Part shown: one piece after another, positions 44,209 through 52,344 of the stretch
How the letters are laid out: each line of letters opens with the position of its first letter
Numbering within the stretch: the stretch's first letter is position 1
Origin: Dyella jiangningensis
Lineage (GTDB): Bacteria > Pseudomonadota > Gammaproteobacteria > Xanthomonadales > Rhodanobacteraceae
Length of the DNA: 64,000 bases
Direction: 5' to 3'
Assembly: GCA_000632805.1 (NCBI GenBank)
Contig: CP007444.1
Coordinates: 1,240,001 to 1,304,000, forward strand
Notes under the pieces: model-generated
What the model was told of the DNA's origin: nothing
The model's database searches: none
The model's input: the letters and a program-made list of their open reading frames with translations, nothing else
Position numbers and translations under genes: made by a program

Positions 44209-44232
44209 GTCCGCTTCCGACCCACAGCGGAC
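44209..44232 (+). repeat. Array hairpin repeat, copy 18
   Basis: GTCCGCTTCCGACCC then ACAGCGGAC; perfect arms. 38 nt after the lipoprotein stop and 19 nt from the convergent dehalogenase-like gene. Confidence 0.88.
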
Positions 44233-44251
44233 ATCACCCAGATTGAGAGCG

Positions 44252-45172
44252 TTACGACTGCGACAGGAACGACCTGACAAGGTCATTGATGGTCTCAGGT
44301 GCGTCCTCAAGGCTGTAGTGGCCTGCGTCTGGCAACTGATGTGTAGCTGAGTGTGGGAACAGCTCGCGGAACAGTGGCAGGAAGTGCTTGGCGTGGAGTG
44401 TCTGATCCGCGTCGCCCCAAATGGCAAGTGCAGGTTTCGACACGATGATTTGGCGGGCGGACTCGGATGGCACTTCAAACTGGTGCATATCGCGGGCAAA
44501 CCCTTCAGCCCAGCCGATCGGCCCCAAACAGTCAGCCGGCTGCTCAAACGCGGAACCGTAGGCGTGCAGCCACGTCGGGCTGATCACGGCAGGATTCTCA
44601 AATCCATTGAGCTTTAGCGTACTCAGGATGTTGAAGTTGAGTTCCCCTAGCACGCGCTCCAGCCGGCCTTCGCGATGGGCTTTCAAGATCCACTGAAACC
44701 AAGGCGAGGCTGTTGTGTTGGCCACGAAGCGTTCACCAAGATCGGATTGGCCAAAGGGTGTCGGGCCGTTGATGGACACGATGCGGCGGATGCGATCGGG
44801 CTGGCGTGCTGCCAAGCCCATGCCTACCGGACCACCGAAGTCGTGCATCACGAGAGTGATGTCGCGTAGATCCAGGGCCAACACGAACCGCTCGAGGTTG
44901 TCGATGTGATCTTGGAGCCAATACGAACGGTTCATGGGCGCCGCGCTTTTACCAAAACCCATGTGGTCCGGAACGATGACGCGATGGGTACCGCGCAGCG
45001 CGTCGATTAGGTGGCGAAACAGGTATCCCCACGTCGGTTCGCCGTGCAGGCACAGCACAATCTCGCCAGCGCTCGCGCCCTCGGCGATGTAGTGCATCGG
45101 AAACCCCGGGGCATCGGTAAATCGGGGGGTGTAGGGGTACGTATCGTTGAACGTTTCGTGGGCGTGAATCAT
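44252..45172 (-). CDS. Haloalkane dehalogenase-like alpha/beta hydrolase
   Basis: 306 residues from the ATG at 45172 (MIHAHETFNDTYPYTPRFTD). An ATG at 45208 is in frame but lies inside the palindrome upstream. Motifs: CLHGEPTWGYLFR (oxyanion region of haloalkane dehalogenases), DHMGFGKSA, nucleophile elbow VMHDFGGPVG with Asp rather than Ser, IWGDADQTLH and the His in PDAGHYSLEDAP. The Asp nucleophile and HGEPTW sequence fit hydrolytic dehalogenases, but the halide-stabilising Trp after the nucleophile is replaced by Phe, so the real substrate is uncertain. Divergent from an HxlR regulator. Confidence 0.85.
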   Translation of the reverse strand: MIHAHETFNDTYPYTPRFTDAPGFPMHYIAEGASAGEIVLCLHGEPTWGYLFRHLIDALRGTHRVIVPDHMGFGKSAAPMNRSYWLQDHIDNLERFVLALDLRDITLVMHDFGGPVGMGLAARQPDRIRRIVSINGPTPFGQSDLGERFVANTTASPWFQWILKAHREGRLERVLGELNFNILSTLKLNGFENPAVISPTWLHAYGSAFEQPADCLGPIGWAEGFARDMHQFEVPSESARQIIVSKPALAIWGDADQTLHAKHFLPLFRELFPHSATHQLPDAGHYSLEDAPETINDLVRSFLSQS

Positions 45173-45197
45173 GGGCGCATCCGTGGATAGTGATGGT

Positions 45198-45214
45198 GGT
45201 TGCAACATGCAACC
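45198..45214. promoter_or_regulatory. Candidate HxlR operator in the divergent promoter region
   Basis: Perfect palindrome GGTTGCA-ACA-TGCAACC, with a further half-site TGCAACC at 45244-45250, 36 bp away. Sits between the dehalogenase-like gene and the HxlR gene, where a local regulator would bind. Confidence 0.6.
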
Positions 45215-45276
45215 GTTGCTTTATAGCCACGGCGGTTTTACTTTGCAACCACTCGGTCAACACCTCATCTACAGCC

Positions 45277-45729
45277 ATGGTCAAACGGACATCTCACGAA
45301 ACGTCGCTTTGTGGCGTCGCCAGGCCTCTCGACGCCATCGGCGATTGGTGGTCACTGCTGATCATTCGCGACGCTTTTGATGGGGTGCGTCGGTTCGGCG
45401 AGTTTCAGCGGAGCCTGGGTCTTGCCAAGAACATCTTGGCGGCGCGGCTACGCAACCTGGTCGCGCACGGCATTTTGGTGGTGGTTCCGGCGTCGGATGG
45501 CAGCGTGTATCAGGAGTACGCGCTAACTGCCAAAGGGCGCGGCCTATTCCCTGTGCTCGTCGCCCTGCGGCAATGGGGCGAGGAGTTCTTCTTTGAGCCG
45601 GGCGAGCCTCACGTAAGCCTGGTCGATACGGTCCAAGGCTTGCCGGTACGCAAGTTGGAACTGCGTGCTGAGGATGGCCGCCTACTTCGTCCCGAGGACA
45701 CGGTGATTTGCCCACCCGCCCAAGGTTAA
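45277..45729 (+). CDS. HxlR-family transcriptional regulator
   Basis: 150 residues from ATG 45277. Winged-helix HxlR pattern: CGVARPLDAIGDWWSLLIIR, then RRFGEFQRSLGLAKNILAAR, then YQEYALTAKGRGLFPVLVAL. The conserved Cys near the N-terminus (SLCGVARPL) is a possible redox or aldehyde/quinone-sensing site, as known for HypR/YodB-type members. Divergent from the dehalogenase-like hydrolase and likely its regulator. Confidence 0.88.
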   Translation: MVKRTSHETSLCGVARPLDAIGDWWSLLIIRDAFDGVRRFGEFQRSLGLAKNILAARLRNLVAHGILVVVPASDGSVYQEYALTAKGRGLFPVLVALRQWGEEFFFEPGEPHVSLVDTVQGLPVRKLELRAEDGRLLRPEDTVICPPAQG

Positions 45730-45791
45730 CCGGGCCCCACAGGGACAACCATCGCGGCCATTGGTGGCGCCTGATTGGACATGCTTATAAC

Positions 45792-45815
45792 GTCCGCTGC
45801 CGACCCAGAGCTGAC
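45792..45815 (+). repeat. Array hairpin repeat, copy 19
   Basis: GTCCGCTGCCGACCC then AGAGCTGAC; one mismatch in the right arm. 62 nt after the HxlR stop, 61 nt before the next start. Confidence 0.8.
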
Positions 45816-45876
45816 CTTGGCGTAGGGTGCGAACAGGTTTGGTACGTGGCGAAGTGGCCTGCTACAAGGGGGATGT

Positions 45877-46098
45877 GTGGCCGCAAATAATCTTCAGTTT
45901 GACAGACGCTTCTGGAAGATATTGGGAGTCACCCTTATCCAGATATTGCTGCTCCTGGCTGCTGTGCTGACCCTTGTGCATTTCATCTTCGGGCACAGCC
46001 CCTTATCACGATTGCTTTTCCAGGTGGCGCCGCCCGTGTTCACAGGTCTGGGAATCAAGATGGTCTTGGACAAGTTGCGCAAATCGGACACCGCTTAG
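45877..46098 (+). CDS. Small membrane protein
   Basis: 73 residues from GTG 45877 behind AAGGGGG. Two hydrophobic segments (ILGVTLIQILLLLAAVLTLV and LLFQVAPPVFTGLGIKMV) and a basic tail. Unknown family; similar in size to other small membrane proteins of the array. Confidence 0.55.
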   Translation: MAANNLQFDRRFWKILGVTLIQILLLLAAVLTLVHFIFGHSPLSRLLFQVAPPVFTGLGIKMVLDKLRKSDTA

Positions 46099-46125
46099 CT
46101 GGCGGCTTTCGGGCAAATTATGGAT

Positions 46126-46149
46126 GGCTGCCTCCGATCCGAAACGGAC
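46126..46149 (+). repeat. Array hairpin repeat, copy 20 (degenerate)
   Basis: GGCTGCCTCCGATCC then GAAACGGAC. Still alignable, but stem pairing is largely lost. Last recognisable copy; a much weaker trace is at 48036-48056. Confidence 0.6.
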
Positions 46150-46267
46150 ATTTCAGGATGTAAGGGGGATGGAGTGGGGAAATGAAAGCGGTAGGGCTGT
46201 TACTTCCGTTCCTTCATGACCTAGAAGCTGTTCGGACCCATCCCCCAGCCGACGATGCCGATTCTCT

Positions 46268-46813
46268 TCACGGTTTCATGGCTGGTATTTCAAACGTCCC
46301 GTCTACGACCTCGACGAAGTTTCGTTCTTCCTTGCAGATGAAGCGCTTTTCGTGCGCGAACGCGAAGTTTTTCTTCGCATCAGGGTCTTGCCGCAATCGT
46401 TCCTGGTATGTTTCGTACGCGCTCAGGCTCTGGAGTGCGATCAGCCCCCAGCCGACATAATTGGTGCCTTGCCACGGCAGGAAATAGCCGACCAGGTGAC
46501 CGCCACATCGGGGAATGATGCGGCCCCATTGTTCAGCGTATTGCTTGAAAGCGTCGCGTTGAAAGGGATCGATCTCGTAGCGGATGATGCAAAGCATAGT
46601 CATGGGTAGGATTCCGGATAAGCGCGTCGGTGGGCGTCTGACCAGTGGTTCGGTTGGTCCGGCAAGCGCGTCGAAGCCGGAAGACGCCGCGATGGAAAAG
46701 GCGGCGAGCGCGGCGGTTCCTGAAAGAAATTTGCGACGCTCCATGTCGTGCGCCATCGAAAGCGGCGGCTGAAGGGGTTGTTGGTCGCTGCTGACGCGAT
46801 CTTCAGTTTTCAT
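46268..46813 (-). CDS. NIPSNAP-domain protein with Tat-like leader
   Basis: 181 residues if the first ATG (46813) is used; starts at residue 24 (46744) or 72 are alternatives. The last ~105 residues are a NIPSNAP/ferredoxin-like domain: [20 protein letters not shown], then [20 protein letters not shown], then [20 protein letters not shown]. Residues ~24-52 read [20 protein letters not shown], which looks like a twin-arginine signal. That is unusual for NIPSNAP proteins, so the leader may be a fusion. Divergent from an ArsR-like regulator. Confidence 0.7.
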   Translation of the reverse strand: MKTEDRVSSDQQPLQPPLSMAHDMERRKFLSGTAALAAFSIAASSGFDALAGPTEPLVRRPPTRLSGILPMTMLCIIRYEIDPFQRDAFKQYAEQWGRIIPRCGGHLVGYFLPWQGTNYVGWGLIALQSLSAYETYQERLRQDPDAKKNFAFAHEKRFICKEERNFVEVVDGTFEIPAMKP

Positions 46814-46865
46814 GCCGAAGATGTTCTCGCTTCTTCAAACCCTACACTTCGCTAGCGATCAAACT

Positions 46866-47564
46866 ATGGATGTAGAGCACCCTGAAGCTGGCGTTTCCGA
46901 AACGGCCGCGGCGATCGCTGAGCCAGCGCGTACACGCATGCTGTGCGCACTCCTGGATGGCCGCGCGCGAACGAGTACCGAGCTCGCCCTGATTGCCGGG
47001 ATCAACCCGTCCACCGCCAGCGTCCATTTGGCCAAATTGCGCGAGCGCCGTCTGGTGTTGATGCATGTGCAAGGCAGGCACCGCTACTACAGCCTGCACG
47101 ATCACCAGGTTGCCGCTGCCATTGAAGCGCTTACAGTGATCGCGGGCGAGCCGACAGGGAAGTTTGAGCCCAACACCCCGGAGCGCATGCGGGCTGCGCG
47201 GACGTGCTATGACCACGTGGCTGGTGCTTTGGGCGTCGCGCTACGTGACCGTCTGCGGGGCATGGGCTGGTTGTCGGACGTACCTGGCAGCCAGGGTCTC
47301 TACGACCTTACTGTTGAAGGAACGGATGAATTATCAAAGCTGGGGATGGATGTCTCCGCCGCTCGTGCGCAACGGCGCCGCTTTGCCTGCGACTGCTTGG
47401 ACTGGAGCGAACGGAGGCCGCATCTTGCCGGAGCCGTCGGCGCCGGTCTGTTGAGCATTGCCTTGCAGCGCAAATGGGTGGTCAAGGACTTCGAAAGCCG
47501 CGTCCTGTCCGTGACCAAGCTTGGGCAGCGCGAAATGCACAGGCGATTTGACCTGGTGGTGTGA
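46866..47564 (+). CDS. ArsR-family winged-helix regulator
   Basis: 232 residues from ATG 46866; the frame is open from 46812. N-terminal HTH (residues ~15-95): IAEPARTRMLCALLDGRART, then GINPSTASVHLAKLRERRLV and GRHRYYSLHD. The long C-terminal part (~130 residues) is characteristic of one ArsR-like subgroup and contains CDCLDWSERRPHLAGAVGAG, whose conserved cysteines may bind a ligand or metal. Divergent neighbour of the NIPSNAP gene and its likely regulator. Confidence 0.85.
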   Translation: MDVEHPEAGVSETAAAIAEPARTRMLCALLDGRARTSTELALIAGINPSTASVHLAKLRERRLVLMHVQGRHRYYSLHDHQVAAAIEALTVIAGEPTGKFEPNTPERMRAARTCYDHVAGALGVALRDRLRGMGWLSDVPGSQGLYDLTVEGTDELSKLGMDVSAARAQRRRFACDCLDWSERRPHLAGAVGAGLLSIALQRKWVVKDFESRVLSVTKLGQREMHRRFDLVV

Positions 47565-47609
47565 ATATCGACTTGCGGCCAGATTCAAGCGGAGGCCTTT
47601 AGGGGAGAG

Positions 47610-47819
47610 ATGCAGAAACACTTCGCCGCAATCATGGCCTTGCTGGCGCTCCCATGCCTCTCGGTGCAGGCCGACCCAGAAGCTGGCCGTCCGAACGACA
47701 ACACGCAGGGGTATGACGTGCCGTCCTCCGCTCGCAATGCCAATCCAAGGACGGGCATATGCTTTTCTCGTCGACAGCGGTTGCGCCACGAGAGAATGAC
47801 GACACGGGGACGCCGGTGA
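47610..47819 (+). CDS. Small secreted hypothetical protein (possibly truncated)
   Basis: 69 residues. Signal peptide MQKHFAAIMALLALPCLSVQA, then the polar segment GRPNDNTQGYDVPSSARNAN. The C-terminal ~20 residues are arginine-rich and look like read-through of a frameshift. Short, so real coding status is uncertain. Confidence 0.35.
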   Translation: MQKHFAAIMALLALPCLSVQADPEAGRPNDNTQGYDVPSSARNANPRTGICFSRRQRLRHERMTTRGRR

Positions 47820-48115
47820 GTCATGCACTTTTGCAGGACTCACTTTCCAGGCACGCCGAAGCTTGACACCTTGAGGGGAGAGGCGGGCACTTCTACGACC
47901 CATTTCTCGCGGCCATGCGGCCCTTCACCCCCCGGAATTGCAGAAGTGCGCCACTATGCCCTGACAACAGTCCCCGGCATGGGATCGATGGCATCGTGAA
48001 CGTACGCGCTTACGCCGGATAAGCGCGAAACGCACGGTCCCGATCCGGAGCGATCCTTGCAGAAGCCGTGCTAGCCGCTTGAAGATCGCTTTCGCCTCGA
48101 AGAGGAACGCAGAAC
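47820..48115. other. Intergenic stretch with a degenerate array repeat
   Basis: No gene recognised. GTCCCGATCCGGAGCGATCC near 48036-48056 may be a strongly decayed copy of the array repeat, placed 60 nt before the VOC gene. Confidence 0.3.
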
Positions 48116-48487
48116 ATGGCCCGCTTTCAGCCTGATGGATGGCCCACTGTCACGCCACGGATCGTGACGCCTGATGTGGAAGGCCTGGTCGCCTTCATCA
48201 AGTCCGTCTTTGATGCGCAAGGCGAGCTTTATCCAGGGCGGCCGGCCGAGCTTCGCATCGGGGATTCGATGTTGATGGTTAGCCATGGTGGTGGCCAACG
48301 CGACACGATTCCCGCCTTTCTGTACGTCTATGTCGAGGACGTGCACTCGACCTACGAGCGGGCCATGGCAGCCAAGGCGGTGTCGCTGGAAGCGCCCTTT
48401 GAGACGCCTTACGGCGATAGGCGAGCGATGGTGAAGGATGGCTGGGGGAACATGTGGCAGATCGCGACACGAAGCCGCGATAGCTGA
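48116..48487 (+). CDS. VOC-superfamily (glyoxalase/bleomycin-resistance-like) protein
   Basis: 123 residues. Beta-alpha-beta-beta-beta pairs of the VOC fold: TPRIVTPDVEGLVAFIKSVF, then RIGDSMLMVSHGGG, then FLYVYVEDVHSTYERAMAAK and YGDRRAMVKDGWGNMWQIAT. It is the PhnB/glyoxalase-like group, with GDRRAMVKDGWGN typical of it. Metal ligands are not certain. Substrate unknown. Confidence 0.85.
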   Translation: MARFQPDGWPTVTPRIVTPDVEGLVAFIKSVFDAQGELYPGRPAELRIGDSMLMVSHGGGQRDTIPAFLYVYVEDVHSTYERAMAAKAVSLEAPFETPYGDRRAMVKDGWGNMWQIATRSRDS

Positions 48488-48761
48488 CCTCGTTGTTGCA
48501 GGCATCGCGAGCGAATATCGAGGCTGCGTGGCACCGACCCGTTGAACGAATGCCACCGCTCATGGCTTCGGCCATGTTTCAACGAAGCGCTTCCCGTCCT
48601 CGCAAAAGCCCCCGCCACGAAAGATGAAATCAGGCTAGAGGTGGTCAAGCGTGCCTCTCCGCGTGCACGGCATGTGCACGCGACATGCAGACGGTCGGCA
48701 CATGCGAGCGCTGGCGTTACGATTACACTGCGCCTCATCCCGACCAAAGGGCGGCCTTGGC
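48488..48761. other. Intergenic, nothing recognised
   Basis: No credible open frame on either strand and no array repeat. Only GC-rich filler between the VOC gene and a possible tiny membrane protein. Confidence 0.4.
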
Positions 48762-48911
48762 ATGGACAACCCGACTCGAGCAGGAAAGGGCCCTTGGGCG
48801 TTCTGGGTGAAGCTCGCTCGTACCGTGCGATGGCTGGTCCTTGCCGCACTGGACGTCGTATCGCTTGCCATTGCCCTGGCCATACTGTTTTCGCTGAGAC
48901 TTACCTGGTAG
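48762..48911 (+). CDS. Possible tiny membrane protein
   Basis: 49 residues from ATG 48762 (MDNPTRAGKGPWAFWVKLAR, then a helix VLAALDVVSLAIALAILFSL). Good membrane-helix character but only a weak ribosome binding site; may be spurious. Confidence 0.35.
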   Translation: MDNPTRAGKGPWAFWVKLARTVRWLVLAALDVVSLAIALAILFSLRLTW

Positions 48912-49035
48912 CCGTCCAGAGGCGCCCGCTTTCTGATGCGGAGCAGAGTCTGTCTGCAACGGAGCAGGATTGCCTTGAACTTTGTCGTCGACACCCGCTG
49001 CGCGCTCCGCCCTGGCTAGGCCCGGTCGAACACCT

Positions 49036-49797
49036 CTAGCGCGCCAGATCCCGGAACACCTGTGCCTTGCTTTTGCTTACCGGCAATTCCACGCCGGTAT
49101 GTAGCACTGCGATCAGACGGCCATCCAGTTCACGCCGGAAGCGCGCAAGATGGCTGAGGTTGATGAGATGCGTGCGGTGGATGCGTGCAAAGCGTTGTGG
49201 CTCCAGCCGGGCTTCGAGGCGGCTCAGGGCGAGATGCAGGATATGTTCACCGGTTTGCGCGTGGGCCACGACGTAGTCGCCCACGGCTTCGAACCACAGG
49301 ATGTCGGCAACGGCCACTGGCTGGATGCTGCGTCCACTGCGCACGAAAAGGCGTTGCATGGGGCCGTTGGCGAGCATTTCGCCGTAGCGGTCCAGCGTTG
49401 AGGGCAGGGGTTCGCCGAGTGAGGCACGCACTCGATCGAGGGCAGCCGCCAGGCGCTGGGCGCCAAACGGTTTGAGAAGATAATCAAGCGCGCCAAGCTC
49501 AAAGGCCGCGACGGCGTGTTCGGCGTAGGCCGTAGTGAAGATGATGCGCGGAGCAGGGGACGGCAACTGATCCAGCACGTCGATGCCTGAGCATCCGGGC
49601 ATCTGGACGTCCAACAGCACCAGGTCGGGTTGCAGGCGGTGAATCGACTCGATGGCGGCCTGGCCGTCCGCGGCTTCGCCGACGCAGTGAATCCAGTCGA
49701 TTGCCTGCAATAGGTGACGCAAGCCGGCGCGAGCCAGAGGCTCGTCATCGACGATCAATGTTGAGACCAAGGTGCGGGCCACGGTGCGCTCACTCAT
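49036..49797 (-). CDS. LytTR-type response regulator
   Basis: 253 residues from the ATG at 49797 (MSERTVARTL); an ATG 6 codons upstream is possible. Receiver domain with phospho-acceptor Asp63 (LVLLDVQMPGCSG) and acidic pair DDEP, then a LytTR DNA-binding domain (LFVRSGRSIQPVAVADILWF, RIHRTHLINLSHLARFRREL). Overlaps the sensor-kinase gene by 8 nt. With the kinase it should control transcription in response to an envelope signal; LytTR regulators often govern exopolysaccharide, bacteriocin or autolysis genes. Confidence 0.92.
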   Translation of the reverse strand: MSERTVARTLVSTLIVDDEPLARAGLRHLLQAIDWIHCVGEAADGQAAIESIHRLQPDLVLLDVQMPGCSGIDVLDQLPSPAPRIIFTTAYAEHAVAAFELGALDYLLKPFGAQRLAAALDRVRASLGEPLPSTLDRYGEMLANGPMQRLFVRSGRSIQPVAVADILWFEAVGDYVVAHAQTGEHILHLALSRLEARLEPQRFARIHRTHLINLSHLARFRRELDGRLIAVLHTGVELPVSKSKAQVFRDLAR

Positions 49798-50860
49798 CGT
49801 CGTGGCTTGTTGCATGGAAAAGCATTTGCGCGGACTGCACCGCAGGCAGGTGCAGCGTGACGCTTACACCTGCCGGGGAGGCCTGGATAGTCAGCTTCGC
49901 GTTGCCGCCGTAGAGGCCGGTCAAGCGTTCGCGCAATCGGTGAAGGCCGGTTCCGCTTTCCTCGTTCATCGCCGAGGGTTCCGCACCGATACCATCATCG
50001 CTGACCACAAGGCTCAGCCGTCCGTGTTCGACGCGCGCCTTCACATGCAGATGTGTCGTGCCGACCTTGGGGGCAGCGCCGTGCCGTACGGCGTTCTCCA
50101 CCAGCGTCTGCAATGCGAATGAGGGTAAGGTCGCATCCATAAGGTCATCGGGCAGCGTCGTGGCTACCTGTAGTCGATCGCCAAAGCGCAACTGCTCGAT
50201 CGCCAGATAGCGTTCGACGAAGCGCCATTCCTCGGCCAGGGTGATCCGGTCACGCTTTTCGTCTAGGGCCGAGCGCAACAGTTCGGCCAGCAGCTCTGCC
50301 GCGTGACTGGCCTTGGTCGGGTCGATGGGAATCAACTGCACGACGGTGTGGAGCGCATTGAACAGGAAATGCGGATGCAGCTGGGCGTGCAGGGCGGCGA
50401 GCTGCGCGCGCGCCGTCGCCGCCTGGATCAACGCGGTGCGCTGGGTGGCCTGCTGGGCATAGGACACCGCGGCGATCATGAGGTAGAGCCAGACGCCGGT
50501 AACCACGAAGCGACCCAGGCCGGGGCCCATGTCGAACGCCAGGCGCCACCGAACCAGGCTTTCCAGCAGGCTGCAGGTCGCTATCCATGCCAAGGCATAA
50601 AGCGGGGCGGCGATCGTATGAGCCAGCAGGAACGACCAGCGGAACGGGTAGGGCCATGGGCATCGCCGCACGAACGCGCTCACGCCCAACCCAACGAGGG
50701 CGCCGCTGGCGATCATGCGCAGCGCCACCTTGGCGGCGCCGGCAAAGGGCGCGCCGTGCACGTTCATGATCAGCACGGTGAACAAGGCCCACATCGGCAG
50801 CCAGCCGATGATGAGCTGCAACCAGAACCAGCTGCGCGAGGGCGACGGCGAGTGAGTCAC
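49790..50860 (-). CDS. LytS/YehU-type sensor histidine kinase
   Basis: 356 residues from GTG 50860; ATG 50914 would overlap the upstream gene further. About five N-terminal membrane helices (SWFWLQLIIGWLPMWALFTV onward), then a His_kinase domain with the phospho-accepting His in LHPHFLFNALHTVV and an ATPase region with LVENAVRHGAAP (N-box) and VSDDGIGAEPS (G1). Partner of the LytTR response regulator directly downstream. Its gene follows the DUF1579-like gene with only 5 nt between, so the three likely form one operon. Confidence 0.9.
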   Translation of the reverse strand: MTHSPSPSRSWFWLQLIIGWLPMWALFTVLIMNVHGAPFAGAAKVALRMIASGALVGLGVSAFVRRCPWPYPFRWSFLLAHTIAAPLYALAWIATCSLLESLVRWRLAFDMGPGLGRFVVTGVWLYLMIAAVSYAQQATQRTALIQAATARAQLAALHAQLHPHFLFNALHTVVQLIPIDPTKASHAAELLAELLRSALDEKRDRITLAEEWRFVERYLAIEQLRFGDRLQVATTLPDDLMDATLPSFALQTLVENAVRHGAAPKVGTTHLHVKARVEHGRLSLVVSDDGIGAEPSAMNEESGTGLHRLRERLTGLYGGNAKLTIQASPAGVSVTLHLPAVQSAQMLFHATSHDDE

Positions 50861-50865
50861 GCCGG

Positions 50866-51453
50866 TCAGCTGCCCATGCGAATGGCTTCGAGCGTCACGA
50901 AAGCCGTCTCCCACGTTTTCCCTTCATCGTATGAGCGGTCCTGCACCATGCGAAACCCCGTCGGCGTGATGGCGTTGAAATGGGTGCGGCTTCGGTAATG
51001 CTTGCCTTCATGATCAGTGGTGTTGCCGATGACCACCATTTCGCCGTCCTGCCAGTGGCCGGTCGATGGCTGTGCTCGACCGACGGCGGCATCCAGCCCG
51101 GTGATCTTCCAGCAGTTTTCTTCGCGGGAAAAGGTGCGCGTGAATTGCACCGTGGACATGGGGTTGCCCGAGGCGTCGGTCAGTCGCAGTTCGTCTTCGA
51201 TGGTCTTGCCGTCCGCGGCGCGCCAGGCCTTCCAGCTGCCGGCCAGTTTGGGTGCGCCATGGATCAGGGCGATCAATCCGCCGACTTTGGCTTCTCCCTT
51301 CACTTGCCATTGGCCCAGCAGGAAATCGAACTGGTGCAGCTCAGGCGCGCTCGGGGTCTGAATGCCGGCGTCGGCCGCGGGGGCTGGAACGGCGATGCCT
51401 GCCAGGCCCAGCGACAAAGCGACGGCGAATGCGCAACGAACGTACGGTGTCAT
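50866..51453 (-). CDS. Secreted DUF1579-like protein
   Basis: 195 residues from the ATG at 51453. Signal peptide (MTPYVRCAFAVALSLGLAGI, cleaved near APAADA). The mature protein has HQFDFLLGQWQVKGE, then WKAWRAADGKTIEDELRL, then TRTFSREENCWKITG and MVVIGNTTDHEGKHYRSRTH. The opening FDFLLGQW and the beta-barrel pattern match DUF1579-type lipocalin-like proteins. First gene of the operon containing the LytS/LytTR pair; may be part of its sensing module (inference). Confidence 0.75.
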   Translation of the reverse strand: MTPYVRCAFAVALSLGLAGIAVPAPAADAGIQTPSAPELHQFDFLLGQWQVKGEAKVGGLIALIHGAPKLAGSWKAWRAADGKTIEDELRLTDASGNPMSTVQFTRTFSREENCWKITGLDAAVGRAQPSTGHWQDGEMVVIGNTTDHEGKHYRSRTHFNAITPTGFRMVQDRSYDEGKTWETAFVTLEAIRMGS

Positions 51454-51618
51454 GGTGATGCCTCGATGTGGAAAGGACGCATCGAGACTGCCACGGCTGC
51501 GCAGAAGCCAGGCACCAGGTTTCGCCCAATCGCCCAAACAGACCGGTGAATGGTCAACGGCGGCGTGGCGGGCCTGCTTACGCTATGCGGCAACATCACG
51601 CCACGTGGGGAGTTGCCC

Positions 51619-52336
<718 letters not shown>

Positions 52337-52344
<8 letters not shown>

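Noticed and set aside
24591..46149. Classical integron with attC sites
   Set aside because: No integrase gene in the window and the repeats lack attC core sites; the array is reported only as cassette-like.
24591..46149. CRISPR array
   Set aside because: Spacing between repeats is ~270-2,600 bp and filled with genes; no cas genes are present.
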